Source of the DNA: Pseudomonadota bacterium
GTDB lineage: Bacteria; Desulfobacterota; Desulfobacteria; Desulfobacterales; JAHIVH01
Assembly: GCA_018816735.1 (NCBI GenBank)
Contig: JAHIVH010000054.1
Span: 1 to 64,000, forward strand
Direction of reading: 5' to 3'
Length of the DNA: 64,000 nucleotides
Positions 18,822 through 27,140 of the stretch are shown piece by piece (within the stretch, counting starts at the first letter, position 1; each line of letters opens with the position of its first letter). The translations under genes were made by a program, and so were the position numbers. The notes below the pieces were generated by a model, which was given only the letters and a program-made list of their open reading frames with translations, did no database searches and was not told where the DNA came from.

Positions 18822-19586
18822 CTATAAATTATTCAAGCTTTTAGATTGATTATGACAATTTTTTTCAAATTCCCGTAAAAAGCTTTCCATGAAACGGCCG
18901 GATTCTACCCAGTTTCTGTACTTGCCGTATTTTTTTTCAAATACATCATAGTATTGTGCTTTTTTGATTGCACCAAAACCGAACTTCCCTGGTGATTCTG
19001 ACTGGATTCTTTCCGGGTCGAATTCTTTTAATATGTTATCGACGATGGTTTGTACAGACATTTTGTAAGCTTCCTGTGTGATCAGAAACGTATGCTTGAT
19101 TCTTCCGATATAGGCTGCAAGCTCCTGCAGATGGTGTTCGTCTCCAAGATGATAACTGATGAGTTGCCGGATGGTCTTGTCCGGGGATATGTCTCTGGTG
19201 ATGGAATTGTTTATCGCGCTCACAAGCTCGTTCAGTGAATTAAAGATCGTGTTCAGCGAATCACTCAACCGTTGCATCAGCTCAGATGAAGAGAGTTTGT
19301 CTGTGGGCACGTCATGGCCCAATAACAAAGAGAAAAATCTGCAAAGATCATCCAGCCTGTCAGGCTCAGCCGGAGTATCATCAGGTGCGATAGTGGCAGG
19401 TCTGAATACGGCCAAAATGTCTTCCATACCTGCCCGTTTTTCATCAGATGACAATCCTTTCAACATGAGTTCAAGGTATGTTTCCATAGCCTTTTCAGCC
19501 TGAATCTCATCTGAATGGTAAATCTCTCTTAACTCTGAAGAGATTTTGCCTATGGGTAAAGGCGTTGAATTCTTGTGGCTATTCAT
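18822..19586 (-). CDS. TagH/Fha C-terminal-domain protein lacking the FHA domain
   Basis: About 254 residues from ATG at 19586; an upstream ATG at 19634 would overlap the previous gene by 56 bases, this one by 8. The second half resembles the C-terminal domain of T6SS FHA proteins (TagH/Fha1): FNSLNELVSAIN, LQELAAYIGRIKHTFL, ILKEFDPERIQ, FEKKYGKYRNWVESGRFM. The usual N-terminal FHA domain is absent, replaced by about 90 low-complexity residues. It presumably contacts the baseplate as in TagH, while phosphothreonine reading must be done by another protein. It sits between the threonine-motif protein and tssJ. Confidence 0.75.
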   Translation of the reverse strand: MNSHKNSTPLPIGKISSELREIYHSDEIQAEKAMETYLELMLKGLSSDEKRAGMEDILAVFRPATIAPDDTPAEPDRLDDLCRFFSLLLGHDVPTDKLSSSELMQRLSDSLNTIFNSLNELVSAINNSITRDISPDKTIRQLISYHLGDEHHLQELAAYIGRIKHTFLITQEAYKMSVQTIVDNILKEFDPERIQSESPGKFGFGAIKKAQYYDVFEKKYGKYRNWVESGRFMESFLREFEKNCHNQSKSLNNL

Positions 19587-20319
19587 AACTGTCCGGTCCG
19601 AGTGTGACGGTTTCAAGGATAATGTCATCATCATCCGATTTCCTGATCATCAGGGTCTTTTCAATCATGTCCTGTTCCCCAAAAGCGATCGCCCTCTCCC
19701 TGATATCCGGCATTTCTGGTGTATTGTCCGGCAGAATTTCTCTTTTGTCCGCTTTTGGGGTGATAATGAGGGTTTGATCGTCAAGGCTTTCCTCATGGGA
19801 AAGGGCTGCCGGCAGAATGACGGTTTTTTCCAGATCATCCCATTCCGGTTCTTTGGAATCAGGCCGGTCAGCCGTTCGATCTTCTTTTTTTACAGGTGCA
19901 GGGTTGTCCTGCACAAAGGGTTTTAGGGGGCTGTTTCCGGATAATATAATGGTCTTTTCCAGATCCACTTCTCCGGAAGCCGGTTTCTCAGGGTCCGATT
20001 CAGTCTGCCCTGTTTTTCCGGCAGATTCAGACCGGGGCTTTCCGGACAGGATAATTGTTTGCTCCAGGTCTTCCGGGGCTTTAACACTTACAGGTTTCGG
20101 AGCGTCTGCCATTTTTTCAGGCTGAGGTGCGACCCTGCTTCCTGAGGGCTCATTAAAGCCATTTTTCCCCCACCATTTTTCGGATATGCTTACAAGAATT
20201 TTATAGATGGCTTCGTTACCCCTGCTATCGTCATCATTCGCCTCTTTTATGATTTGAGATTCTGAGGATTCGGCAGGGCTATTTTTGATTAATTTTTCCA
20301 TATCGTTTGTTATAAACAT
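19579..20319 (-). CDS. Disordered protein with six repeated threonine motifs (candidate phosphothreonine scaffold)
   Basis: This 246-residue protein is mostly acidic and Pro/Ser-rich, without a recognisable fold. A short pattern of the form (E/D)-x-T-(I/V/L)-(I/L/M/T)-(L/I) recurs: Thr88 in DLEQTIILSG, Thr123 in DLEKTIILSG, Thr166 in DLEKTVILP, Thr183 in DDQTLIIT, Thr222 in IEKTLMI and Thr237 in LETVTL. Such motifs resemble phosphothreonine sites bound by FHA domains. It is the first gene of the T6SS operon and overlaps a TagH C-domain gene that lacks its FHA part. I infer it is a substrate of a PpkA-like kinase; no kinase is in this window. Start may be 20319 or 20301. Confidence 0.65.
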   Translation of the reverse strand: MFITNDMEKLIKNSPAESSESQIIKEANDDDSRGNEAIYKILVSISEKWWGKNGFNEPSGSRVAPQPEKMADAPKPVSVKAPEDLEQTIILSGKPRSESAGKTGQTESDPEKPASGEVDLEKTIILSGNSPLKPFVQDNPAPVKKEDRTADRPDSKEPEWDDLEKTVILPAALSHEESLDDQTLIITPKADKREILPDNTPEMPDIRERAIAFGEQDMIEKTLMIRKSDDDDIILETVTLGPDSYE

Positions 20320-20542
20320 TATACTGCAAAATCAACCTGTGCTATGGCAGTTCAAATCATTTTTGGATGTGTTTGTTAAAAATGATCAGTTAATATTGAT
20401 GTTACAGACTTAAGAATTAGGCCACTATTATCTTTTTTTATCCATTTTGTAAATCAATTGTTGATGCTTTGAAAAAAAACGATCGTACCTGAAGAATGAA
20501 TCTTATGATTGACAAAAAGACAGGGAACAGGAATGTATATTT

Positions 20543-20923
20543 ATGAAAAATAAGGACAACGTTTTTAAAATCCGTTCGAAGATCTGGATAGAAGACAGTC
20601 AAGGCAATGTCATTTTCGGACTTGGCCGGTTTCGTATCCTGAGCACCATTGAAAAGTGCGGCTCCATCAATGCAGCCGCAAAGGAATTAAAAATGGGATA
20701 CCGGGCGATCTGGGGCAAGATCAAGACAACGGAAGAAGCGTTGGGCCAACCCCTTCTCGTGCGGAATACCGGCGGGGCCGCTGGTGGCGGTTCCGCGCTG
20801 ACGCCCCTGGCCAAATCCCTTTTGAATCGATTCAGACTCATTCACGGCCAGGTGAACGACAAGGCAGATGAATTTTTTGATGAGAAGTTCGCCCCCCGAT
20901 TGTACATCGATGACAACAAGTAG
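20543..20923 (+). CDS. ModE-like transcriptional regulator (DNA-binding domain only)
   Basis: This 126-residue protein matches the N-terminal LysR-type winged helix of ModE: ILSTIEKCGSINAAAKELKMGYRAIWGKIKTTEEALGQPLL, then GGGSALTPLAKSLLNRF (the full stretch is at about residues 30-95). The two molybdate-binding MOP domains of classical ModE are missing, as in many short delta-proteobacterial homologues. It lies just upstream of the molybdenum/tungsten formate dehydrogenase on the same strand, so metal- or oxyanion-linked control of that gene is a reasonable inference. How it would sense metal is not clear. Confidence 0.82.
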   Translation: MKNKDNVFKIRSKIWIEDSQGNVIFGLGRFRILSTIEKCGSINAAAKELKMGYRAIWGKIKTTEEALGQPLLVRNTGGAAGGGSALTPLAKSLLNRFRLIHGQVNDKADEFFDEKFAPRLYIDDNK

Positions 20924-21000
20924 CCAGATAGCATCCATCCTTAAATCCCAATCCATGGCCGTTTAGCCGGCGGGCAACCCGATTTTTTTGATATCCATTG

Positions 21001-21040
21001 TGTCAATATTGACATAGCGATATTTGTCTGATATCTCGCT
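21001..21040. promoter_or_regulatory. Candidate operators upstream of formate dehydrogenase
   Basis: A perfect 14-bp palindrome, TGTCAATATTGACA (21001-21014), is followed directly by an imperfect inverted repeat, AGCGATAT - 7 bases - ATATCTCGCT (21016-21040). They lie between the ModE-like gene and the formate dehydrogenase gene. The second resembles a ModE site only loosely, so the binding proteins are unknown. Confidence 0.45.
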
Positions 21041-21194
21041 GTGGTGAATAAGTCATAAAAGGTTAGCTATAGGTGTTTAGAGTTAATTATTTTTAGATAG
21101 TTGTAATAATAATGATTACAATGACCCAAAATTTCTTGATTTCGGAAACAGGAAGGTGGGTGGATGATATGATTTCTTTTTGAAGGAGACAAAA

Positions 21195-23960
21195 ATGGCT
21201 GATAAAACAATGCGTGTAAACGGTCGGGAAATTTCCTTTGCGGCCGGAGAGACCATCCTTGAAGCAGCGTCCCGTTATGGCATTTCGATCCCAACGCTTT
21301 GCCATCTAAAGGGAACGACCCCCCATGGGAAATGCCGGATCTGCGTGGTGGAAATCGAAGGTGAAAAAGAGCTTAAAACCGCCTGCAACACATCTTGTAC
21401 TTCTGGCATGATGATCAGAACCGAATCAAAAAAGGTTGTGACGGACCGGAAAAAAACGCTCGAAGAACTGATCGCCCATGGCAATCACAATTGTGCGGCG
21501 TCAAGTGCAGGGAATTCGGACTGGACCGGTTTTCAACTGGCGGTTCAGCAGGATGACAATGAAAGTGAGCTTTGCCCGGTATGGGGCGACTGCAAATTGC
21601 AGGATCTGCTGTATCAGTATCAGGTGACTCAGAAAAAATCATCTGAGAGAAAATCGCCTTTGCCAAAGGAAATCGTAAACCCGCTGATCATCAGGGATTT
21701 TTCAAGATGCATTCTCTGCGGCCGGTGCGTGAGTGCCTGCAACGAAGTGCAGGTCAACCGGGTGATCGATTTTGGCGAACAGGATGGCCGGGAGAAAATT
21801 GTCACAAAAAATAATACGTCTCTCGCAGATTCGAATTGCGTGTTTTGCGGTGAGTGTATCCAGGCATGCCCTGTGGGCGCCCTTGTTGAGAAAAAGGCCG
21901 TTTATCGGTGGCGGCCCTGGGAAGTGACAAAAATCCGCACCACCTGCCCGTATTGCGGCGTGGGATGCCAGCAGATGCTTCATGTCAAGGACGGCAGGAT
22001 TGTCAAGGTGACAGGTGTTGAAAAGGGGAAACCGAATCTGGGACGGCTGTGCGTTAAAGGCCGTTTCGGATATGATTTTATCTATTCGGATGAACGGTTG
22101 AAAACCCCCCTGATCCGTGAAAACGATCATTTCAGGGAAGCCTCCTGGGATGAAGCGCTCGACCTGGTTGCAAACCGGTTCAAGGAAATTATCGCCACAG
22201 ACGGCCCGGATGCCCTGGCAGGCGTGAGTTGCGCCCGAAGTATCAATGAAGATTCCTATCAGATGCAAAAACTTTTTCGCGCGGTGTTCAAGACCAACAA
22301 TATTGATCACTGCGCCCGCACCTGACATGCCCCGACTGTCGCCGGGCTGGCGGCATCATTTGGTTCAGGTGCAATGACCAATTCATTTGGTGAGTTTTCA
22401 AGGGCAAAGATGTTTTTGGTAATTGGTTCAAATATGACAGAAGCGCATCCTGTGGCAGCCACGTTCCTGAAAAATGGGGTGCTTAAGGGTGCCAAGCTGA
22501 TCGTGGTGGACCCACGGGCCCACAAGCTGGTCGATTATGCGGATCTGCATGTGCCCATCCGGGTCGGTAGCGATATCGCATTTTTAAACGGGCTGATGAA
22601 TGTGTTGATCGGCGAAAATCTGTATGATAAAAATTTTGTTGAATCCAACACCGAAGCATTTGACGCACTGAAAGAGACAGTGAGTGAGTATCCGCCGGAA
22701 CGGGCCGCAGCGATCGCAGGCATTGCTCCTCAATTGATTGTTGACACGGCCCGTATGCTTGCCTCCGTCAAACCGGTCATGTTGTGTTATACGCTGGGCA
22801 TCACCGAACATACCTGTGGCCGGAATAATGTGGTGTCTACGGCCAATCTTCAGATGCTTCTGGGCAATATGGGGATGGAATGCGGCGGGGTTAATCCCTT
22901 GAGGGGCCAGAACAATGTGCAAGGCGCCTGTGATATGGGGGCATTGCCCAATGTTTTCCCCGGATATCAGACAGTGGTGGATGAAACAGCCAGAAAAAAG
23001 TTTGAGGCATTCTGGAATGTGTCGGATTTGCCCTCTCAAAATGGGTTGATGATGCCACAGATGATGGATGGTCTGGTTTCAGGCAAGATAAGGGGGTTCT
23101 ATATTTTTGGTGAAAATCTGGCAAGTACGGAACCGGACATTCATAAGGTAGAGCATGAACTCGCTTCTGCCGAATTTCTGGTGTGTCAGGATATTTTTTT
23201 AAACGAGACCACCAAATTCGCCCATGTGGTGTTGCCCGCGGCTGCCTGGAGCGAGAATGACGGCACGTTTACGAACAGTGAACGTCGTGTCAGCCGGGTG
23301 AGGACAGCGAGTTCGCCGCCAGGAGAGTCCAAACCAAACTGGTGGATATTCAAGGAAATCGCCAAACGCATGGGGCAGGCCTGGTCATCAGACAGCGCTA
23401 AAGAGATCTGGGATAACGAGATATCGATACTGGCGCCAGCACTGGGCGGCATCAAATATCACCGGATTGAGGGAGACGGGCTTCAGTGGCCCTGCCCGAC
23501 AGAGGCGCATCCGGGAACGTCATATCTTCATAAAGAAGGCCGGTTTACCCGGGGCAAGGGTGCATTTATTCCCGTGGAATGGACACCGCCTGCGGAAGTG
23601 CCGGATGACGAGTATCCGTTCGTGCTGAGTACGGGAAGGAGACTCTATCACTACCATACACGGACGCAGACCGGTCGGTGTGAAGGATTGAATGACCTTC
23701 TGGGAGAAGAAACCGCAGATATCTCAAAAGAAGATGCGACCATACTGTCTATCATGGATGGTGAAATGATAAAAGTGGCTTCCAGAAGGGGTGAAGTCAG
23801 GGTCCGGGCGCGGGTGACCCATGAGGTGCAGAAGGGGCTTGTATGGATGGCGTTTCATTTCCGGGAGGGAAATGCCAATTTTCTGACCAATGCAGCCTTT
23901 GATCCGTTTACCCAAACTGCGGAATACAAAGCGTGCGCGGTTCGTATTGAAAAACTGTAG
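21195..23960 (+). CDS. fdhA: Selenocysteine-containing formate dehydrogenase, catalytic subunit
   Basis: One 921-residue protein is read if TGA at 22323-22325 is selenocysteine (Sec377); the parts before and after it are in the same frame. Order: a NuoG-like 2Fe-2S domain (about 1-90, TLCHLKG...GKCRICVVEI), a Cys/His cluster segment, two 4Fe-4S motifs (CILCGRCVSAC about 173, CVFCGECIQACP about 215), the molybdopterin 4Fe-4S motif (TCPYCGVGC about 250) and the Mo/W-bisMGD catalytic domain. CART-Sec-HAPTVAGLA is the formate dehydrogenase active site. It oxidises formate or reduces CO2, and the NuoG-like front suggests electron exchange with a NAD-linked or bifurcating partner, not encoded nearby. 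No signal peptide, so cytoplasmic. The ATG has a GGAGA ribosome site; an upstream TTG is less likely. Confidence 0.93.
22338..22354 (+). promoter_or_regulatory. Bacterial SECIS hairpin of fdhA
   Basis: Twelve bases after the UGA, GTCGCC pairs with GGCGGC around the 5-base loop GGGCT. A loop that begins with G and starts about 19 bases past the UGA fits known bacterial SECIS elements such as that of E. coli fdhF, which SelB binds. Confidence 0.7.
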
Positions 23961-24502
23961 TATTTATAATGGCATCAAGGGCCTTATAGAATGCCTGTAT
24001 GGGGAGGGCCTGGCATTCCGGACAAAAGGATTTTTCAAACTCATCCGAATTGTGCCCCGGATGTTCATGCGTTGACGTGCATCGGGCGATAGCAGAGTGG
24101 GTTGGGCATTTTTTTAGTTCCACCGCCATATCTAAATTAAAGATAATTTGTATTTATTACCACGACGTTCATGAAGGGCATGAAGCGTTAAAATGGTTTA
24201 AGCCATATGGTATTTTTTTCTTCATGACCTTCGTGTCCTTCATGGTGGAAAAGAATTTCATAGATAAATTTCCTTATTCTTAATCTCGTCTTGAAAACAA
24301 ACCTTTCTTGATTTCAGTTTTCATCTGTTTTATAAATACATAATTTTTTTTTTCCGATACGCATATCGATAATCCAACGAATCACTTCAGTAAAGGTGGT
24401 TGCTTTTTTTTAGACTTCTGGAAGATGGCATTCCTTTTGCATTTTCGAAAGTCCAATTGGGATGCTAATTAACTACATAAACATCAGGAAGGTGGCATTG
24501 AT
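23961..24502. other. Intergenic region with a palindromic repeat
   Basis: Apart from the imperfect inverted repeat at 24159-24248, I see no gene here. The region before 24503 must contain the efflux operon promoter, which I cannot place with confidence. Confidence 0.5.
24159..24248. repeat. Imperfect palindromic intergenic repeat
   Basis: The left part (ACCACGACGTTCATGAAGG, then GCATGAAG) matches the reverse complement of the right part (CTTCATGACC, TTCGTGTCCTTCATGGTGG). It is of the widespread ACCACGAAG/CTTCGTGGT intergenic palindrome type. A similar element is at 30424-30503. Confidence 0.6.
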
Positions 24503-25882
24503 ATGAAAAACATGAGAATTTTAATTTCCAGTCTGGTCGTAATACTCATCATACTGCTTCAATTGAAAACAAGCGACACGGCGATTGCCGAATCTGCTTC
24601 CGATCAGAGTTACAAACTCTCCCTTCAGTCTGCCATAGAGAAGGCATTGGGGAAAAACCCCATGATCGACGCGTCTCAGGCCAGAATGTCGGCATCCTCA
24701 GAGCGGATTACCCAGGCGCGATCCGGCTTTTATCCCCAGATTTTTGCATCTGAAACCTATCAGAAGACCACAAATCCCATGTGGGCATTCGGCATGAAAC
24801 TGAATCAGGCAGATATTGCCCAGGCGGATTTTATTCCGGACAGATTGAATGATCCGTCCGCAATAGATAATTTCAATACCCAGATCGGCCTGTCCTGGTC
24901 GGTTTTTAATGGCGGAAAATCATGGCATGGCCTTAAACAGGCGGATATGGGTTATCAGGCATCCATTGCCGATCTTGACCGCACCCGTCAGGAAATCATT
25001 TCACAAACCGTTTTTGCCTATACGGATCTGGTTTATGTGAGCAATTGCAATTCGGTCGTCGATCAGTCTCTCCTCACTGCAAAAGCGCACCTGAAAATGA
25101 TTGAAGACAGATACAACAACGGCCTTACCGTCAAAAGTGATCTGCTTCGCGCCCGGGTTCACATTGCAGAGCTGGAGCAACGGCAGGTTGACGTAAAAAA
25201 CCAGATCCTGGTGGCTGAGGCGGCCCTTTATTCGGTTCTGAATGAGGATGTCACGTCCAGTCTGGAACCGGTCACGCCTTTATCTGAAAAAAAGGTTCCG
25301 GCAAAGGAATTGGCGGTGTGGATCGATACGGCGATGACGAAGCGTCCGGATTTCCTGAAAATGACCTGGCTCGAAAAGATGGCTCAGGAAGAGATAAAAA
25401 AATCCCGGTCCGGCCATCTGCCGTCTTTGAATATTCAGGGAAACTATGAAATCAATACCCCCGATTTTGATGAAACTGCGGATAATTATACGGTCGGCGC
25501 CAATGTGACGGTGAACCTTTTTTCAGGATTGGGCATCTCGGCCCAGACCCGGGAAGCCTTGTACCGCCATAATGAAATCAAGTCCCAGTTAAGAGCGATG
25601 ACCCTGAATATTCGTTTTGAAATCAAACAGGCGTACTATATGCTTCAAAGTGCGTCTACCCGAATTCATGTGGCGGATATTTCAATTGACGAAGCCACAG
25701 AAGCCCTTCGAATTGTAAAGGACCGTTACAATAACGGGCAGCTTTCAGTTGTATCGCTTCTGGATGCGGAGCTGACGCTCGACCGTGCGAAAAACAACTA
25801 TTATATGGCATTGAGGGATCATATGCAGGCCCGCGTGAAACTGGATCTGGCTTCCGGCACGCTTGATGCAGCGTTTCAATAA
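24503..25882 (+). CDS. TolC-family outer-membrane efflux channel
   Basis: This 459-residue protein has an N-terminal signal peptide (ILISSLVVILIILLQL) and two OEP domains typical of TolC-like channels (SLQSAIEKALGKNPMIDASQARM, FNGGKSWHGLKQA, RPDFLKMTWLEKMA, FSGLGISAQTREA, VKDRYNNGQLSVVSLLDAELTL). It forms the outer-membrane exit of the tripartite RND pump encoded directly downstream. An AGGAAGGTG ribosome site precedes the start. No lipobox Cys is seen, unlike in the OprM-like protein at 43505. Confidence 0.93.
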   Translation: MKNMRILISSLVVILIILLQLKTSDTAIAESASDQSYKLSLQSAIEKALGKNPMIDASQARMSASSERITQARSGFYPQIFASETYQKTTNPMWAFGMKLNQADIAQADFIPDRLNDPSAIDNFNTQIGLSWSVFNGGKSWHGLKQADMGYQASIADLDRTRQEIISQTVFAYTDLVYVSNCNSVVDQSLLTAKAHLKMIEDRYNNGLTVKSDLLRARVHIAELEQRQVDVKNQILVAEAALYSVLNEDVTSSLEPVTPLSEKKVPAKELAVWIDTAMTKRPDFLKMTWLEKMAQEEIKKSRSGHLPSLNIQGNYEINTPDFDETADNYTVGANVTVNLFSGLGISAQTREALYRHNEIKSQLRAMTLNIRFEIKQAYYMLQSASTRIHVADISIDEATEALRIVKDRYNNGQLSVVSLLDAELTLDRAKNNYYMALRDHMQARVKLDLASGTLDAAFQ

Positions 25883-25964
25883 CAAGGCTAATATAAATGA
25901 AGAAGTAAGAATTGTTGTCAAATTTTGAATAATAAAATGTCAATAAGGGAAAAGGTGAAATGCC

Positions 25965-27140
25965 GTGAGAACAGAAAAAAGACTACATCAATTAATCGGG
26001 GTGGCTGCAGCATTACTCATTCTCCTTGCTGCCGGCTGCAAGGATAAAATCCACGAGGGAAATACGTCCCAGGAGACCCGGCCGATCGTCAAGGCAAACA
26101 CGGCTGTGGCTGAAATCGTAAAACAACCGGAAATTTACGAAGCTTCAGGAACCATTCAGCCGAGGACTGCAGCCGTTCTGTCGGCAAAAGTCATGGGAGA
26201 AATAAAGAAGATTCTGGTTCGGGAAGGCGATGTCGTAAAAGCAGGAGATCTCCTCATCAAAATTGAAGACAGCCAGATAGCTGCGCAACTGCGTCAGGCT
26301 GAAGCTGCGCTTGCTGAAGCAAATCAGGCCGCCCAGGCCGCCCAGGCCGGTTTTGAAGCGGCTCAGGCATCCATGTCTTTGGCGCAAAAAACATTTGACC
26401 GGTATGAGTCCCTTCTTAAAAACGATTCTGTGAGCCTTCAGGAATATGATGAAGTAAAGGGAAAGCATGAGCAGGCAACCGGCGCTCTGGCCCAGGCAAA
26501 ATCCATGAGGGACGCATCCCATAACAAGATTGAACAGGTAAAGGCGGCCCTTGAGGCAGCCAGAACAACCTATCAGGATACGTCCATCACCGCACCCTAT
26601 GATGCAACCGTCACCGGCAAAATGGTGAATCTGGGAGACATGGCTGCACCAGGCGTGCCCCTTTTAAAGCTTGAAGATACCGGTTCATATGAAGTGTATA
26701 TGGTGTTGCCGGAGTCCTATATCCGCTATGTGTCTGTGGGCGACAAGCTCTCTGTGGTGGTGCCGTCACTTCAAAGTGCCTCTTTTGATGCAATAATAAA
26801 AACGATCAATCCGGCTGCAGACCCGACGATAAGGTCTTTTCAGTTAAAAGCCGGTTTGCCGGATGTTCCGCAAATTCGTGCAGGCATGTTTGCGCGGGTG
26901 ATGATTCCGGTGGGTGAAACAGAAATCATATTGATTCCGGATACGGCTCTTGTTCATCATGGCCAGCTTACCGGAGCCTATATTGTGGATGCCGAAAAAA
27001 TCACCCATTTCAGACTTGTCCGGACAGGACGGGTATTTGACACTCAGGTTGAGGTGCTCTCCGGGATCAATAAAGGAGATGTCTACATTACCCACGTGGA
27101 TGAAAAAACTGTTGATGGCGCACAGGTGGAGGAAATATGA
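25965..27140 (+). CDS. RND efflux periplasmic adaptor lipoprotein (membrane fusion protein)
   Basis: This 391-residue protein has a lipoprotein signal peptide (LLILLAAGC) and the lipoyl / alpha-hairpin / beta-barrel order of HlyD/AcrA-type adaptors: [25 protein letters not shown], then an Ala/Gln-rich coiled-coil hairpin, then [20 protein letters not shown]. It links the pump to the TolC channel. GTG is the apparent start, with AAGGTG upstream. Its end overlaps the pump gene by four bases (ATGA). The substrate is unknown. Confidence 0.92.
   Translation: MRTEKRLHQLIGVAAALLILLAAGCKDKIHEGNTSQETRPIVKANTAVAEIVKQPEIYEASGTIQPRTAAVLSAKVMGEIKKILVREGDVVKAGDLLIKIEDSQIAAQLRQAEAALAEANQAAQAAQAGFEAAQASMSLAQKTFDRYESLLKNDSVSLQEYDEVKGKHEQATGALAQAKSMRDASHNKIEQVKAALEAARTTYQDTSITAPYDATVTGKMVNLGDMAAPGVPLLKLEDTGSYEVYMVLPESYIRYVSVGDKLSVVVPSLQSASFDAIIKTINPAADPTIRSFQLKAGLPDVPQIRAGMFARVMIPVGETEIILIPDTALVHHGQLTGAYIVDAEKITHFRLVRTGRVFDTQVEVLSGINKGDVYITHVDEKTVDGAQVEEI

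Noticed and set aside
22323-22373. Two separate genes or a nonsense-mutated pseudogene at the formate dehydrogenase
   Set aside because: The frame is unbroken apart from one TGA exactly at the catalytic Sec position, with a SECIS hairpin after it.
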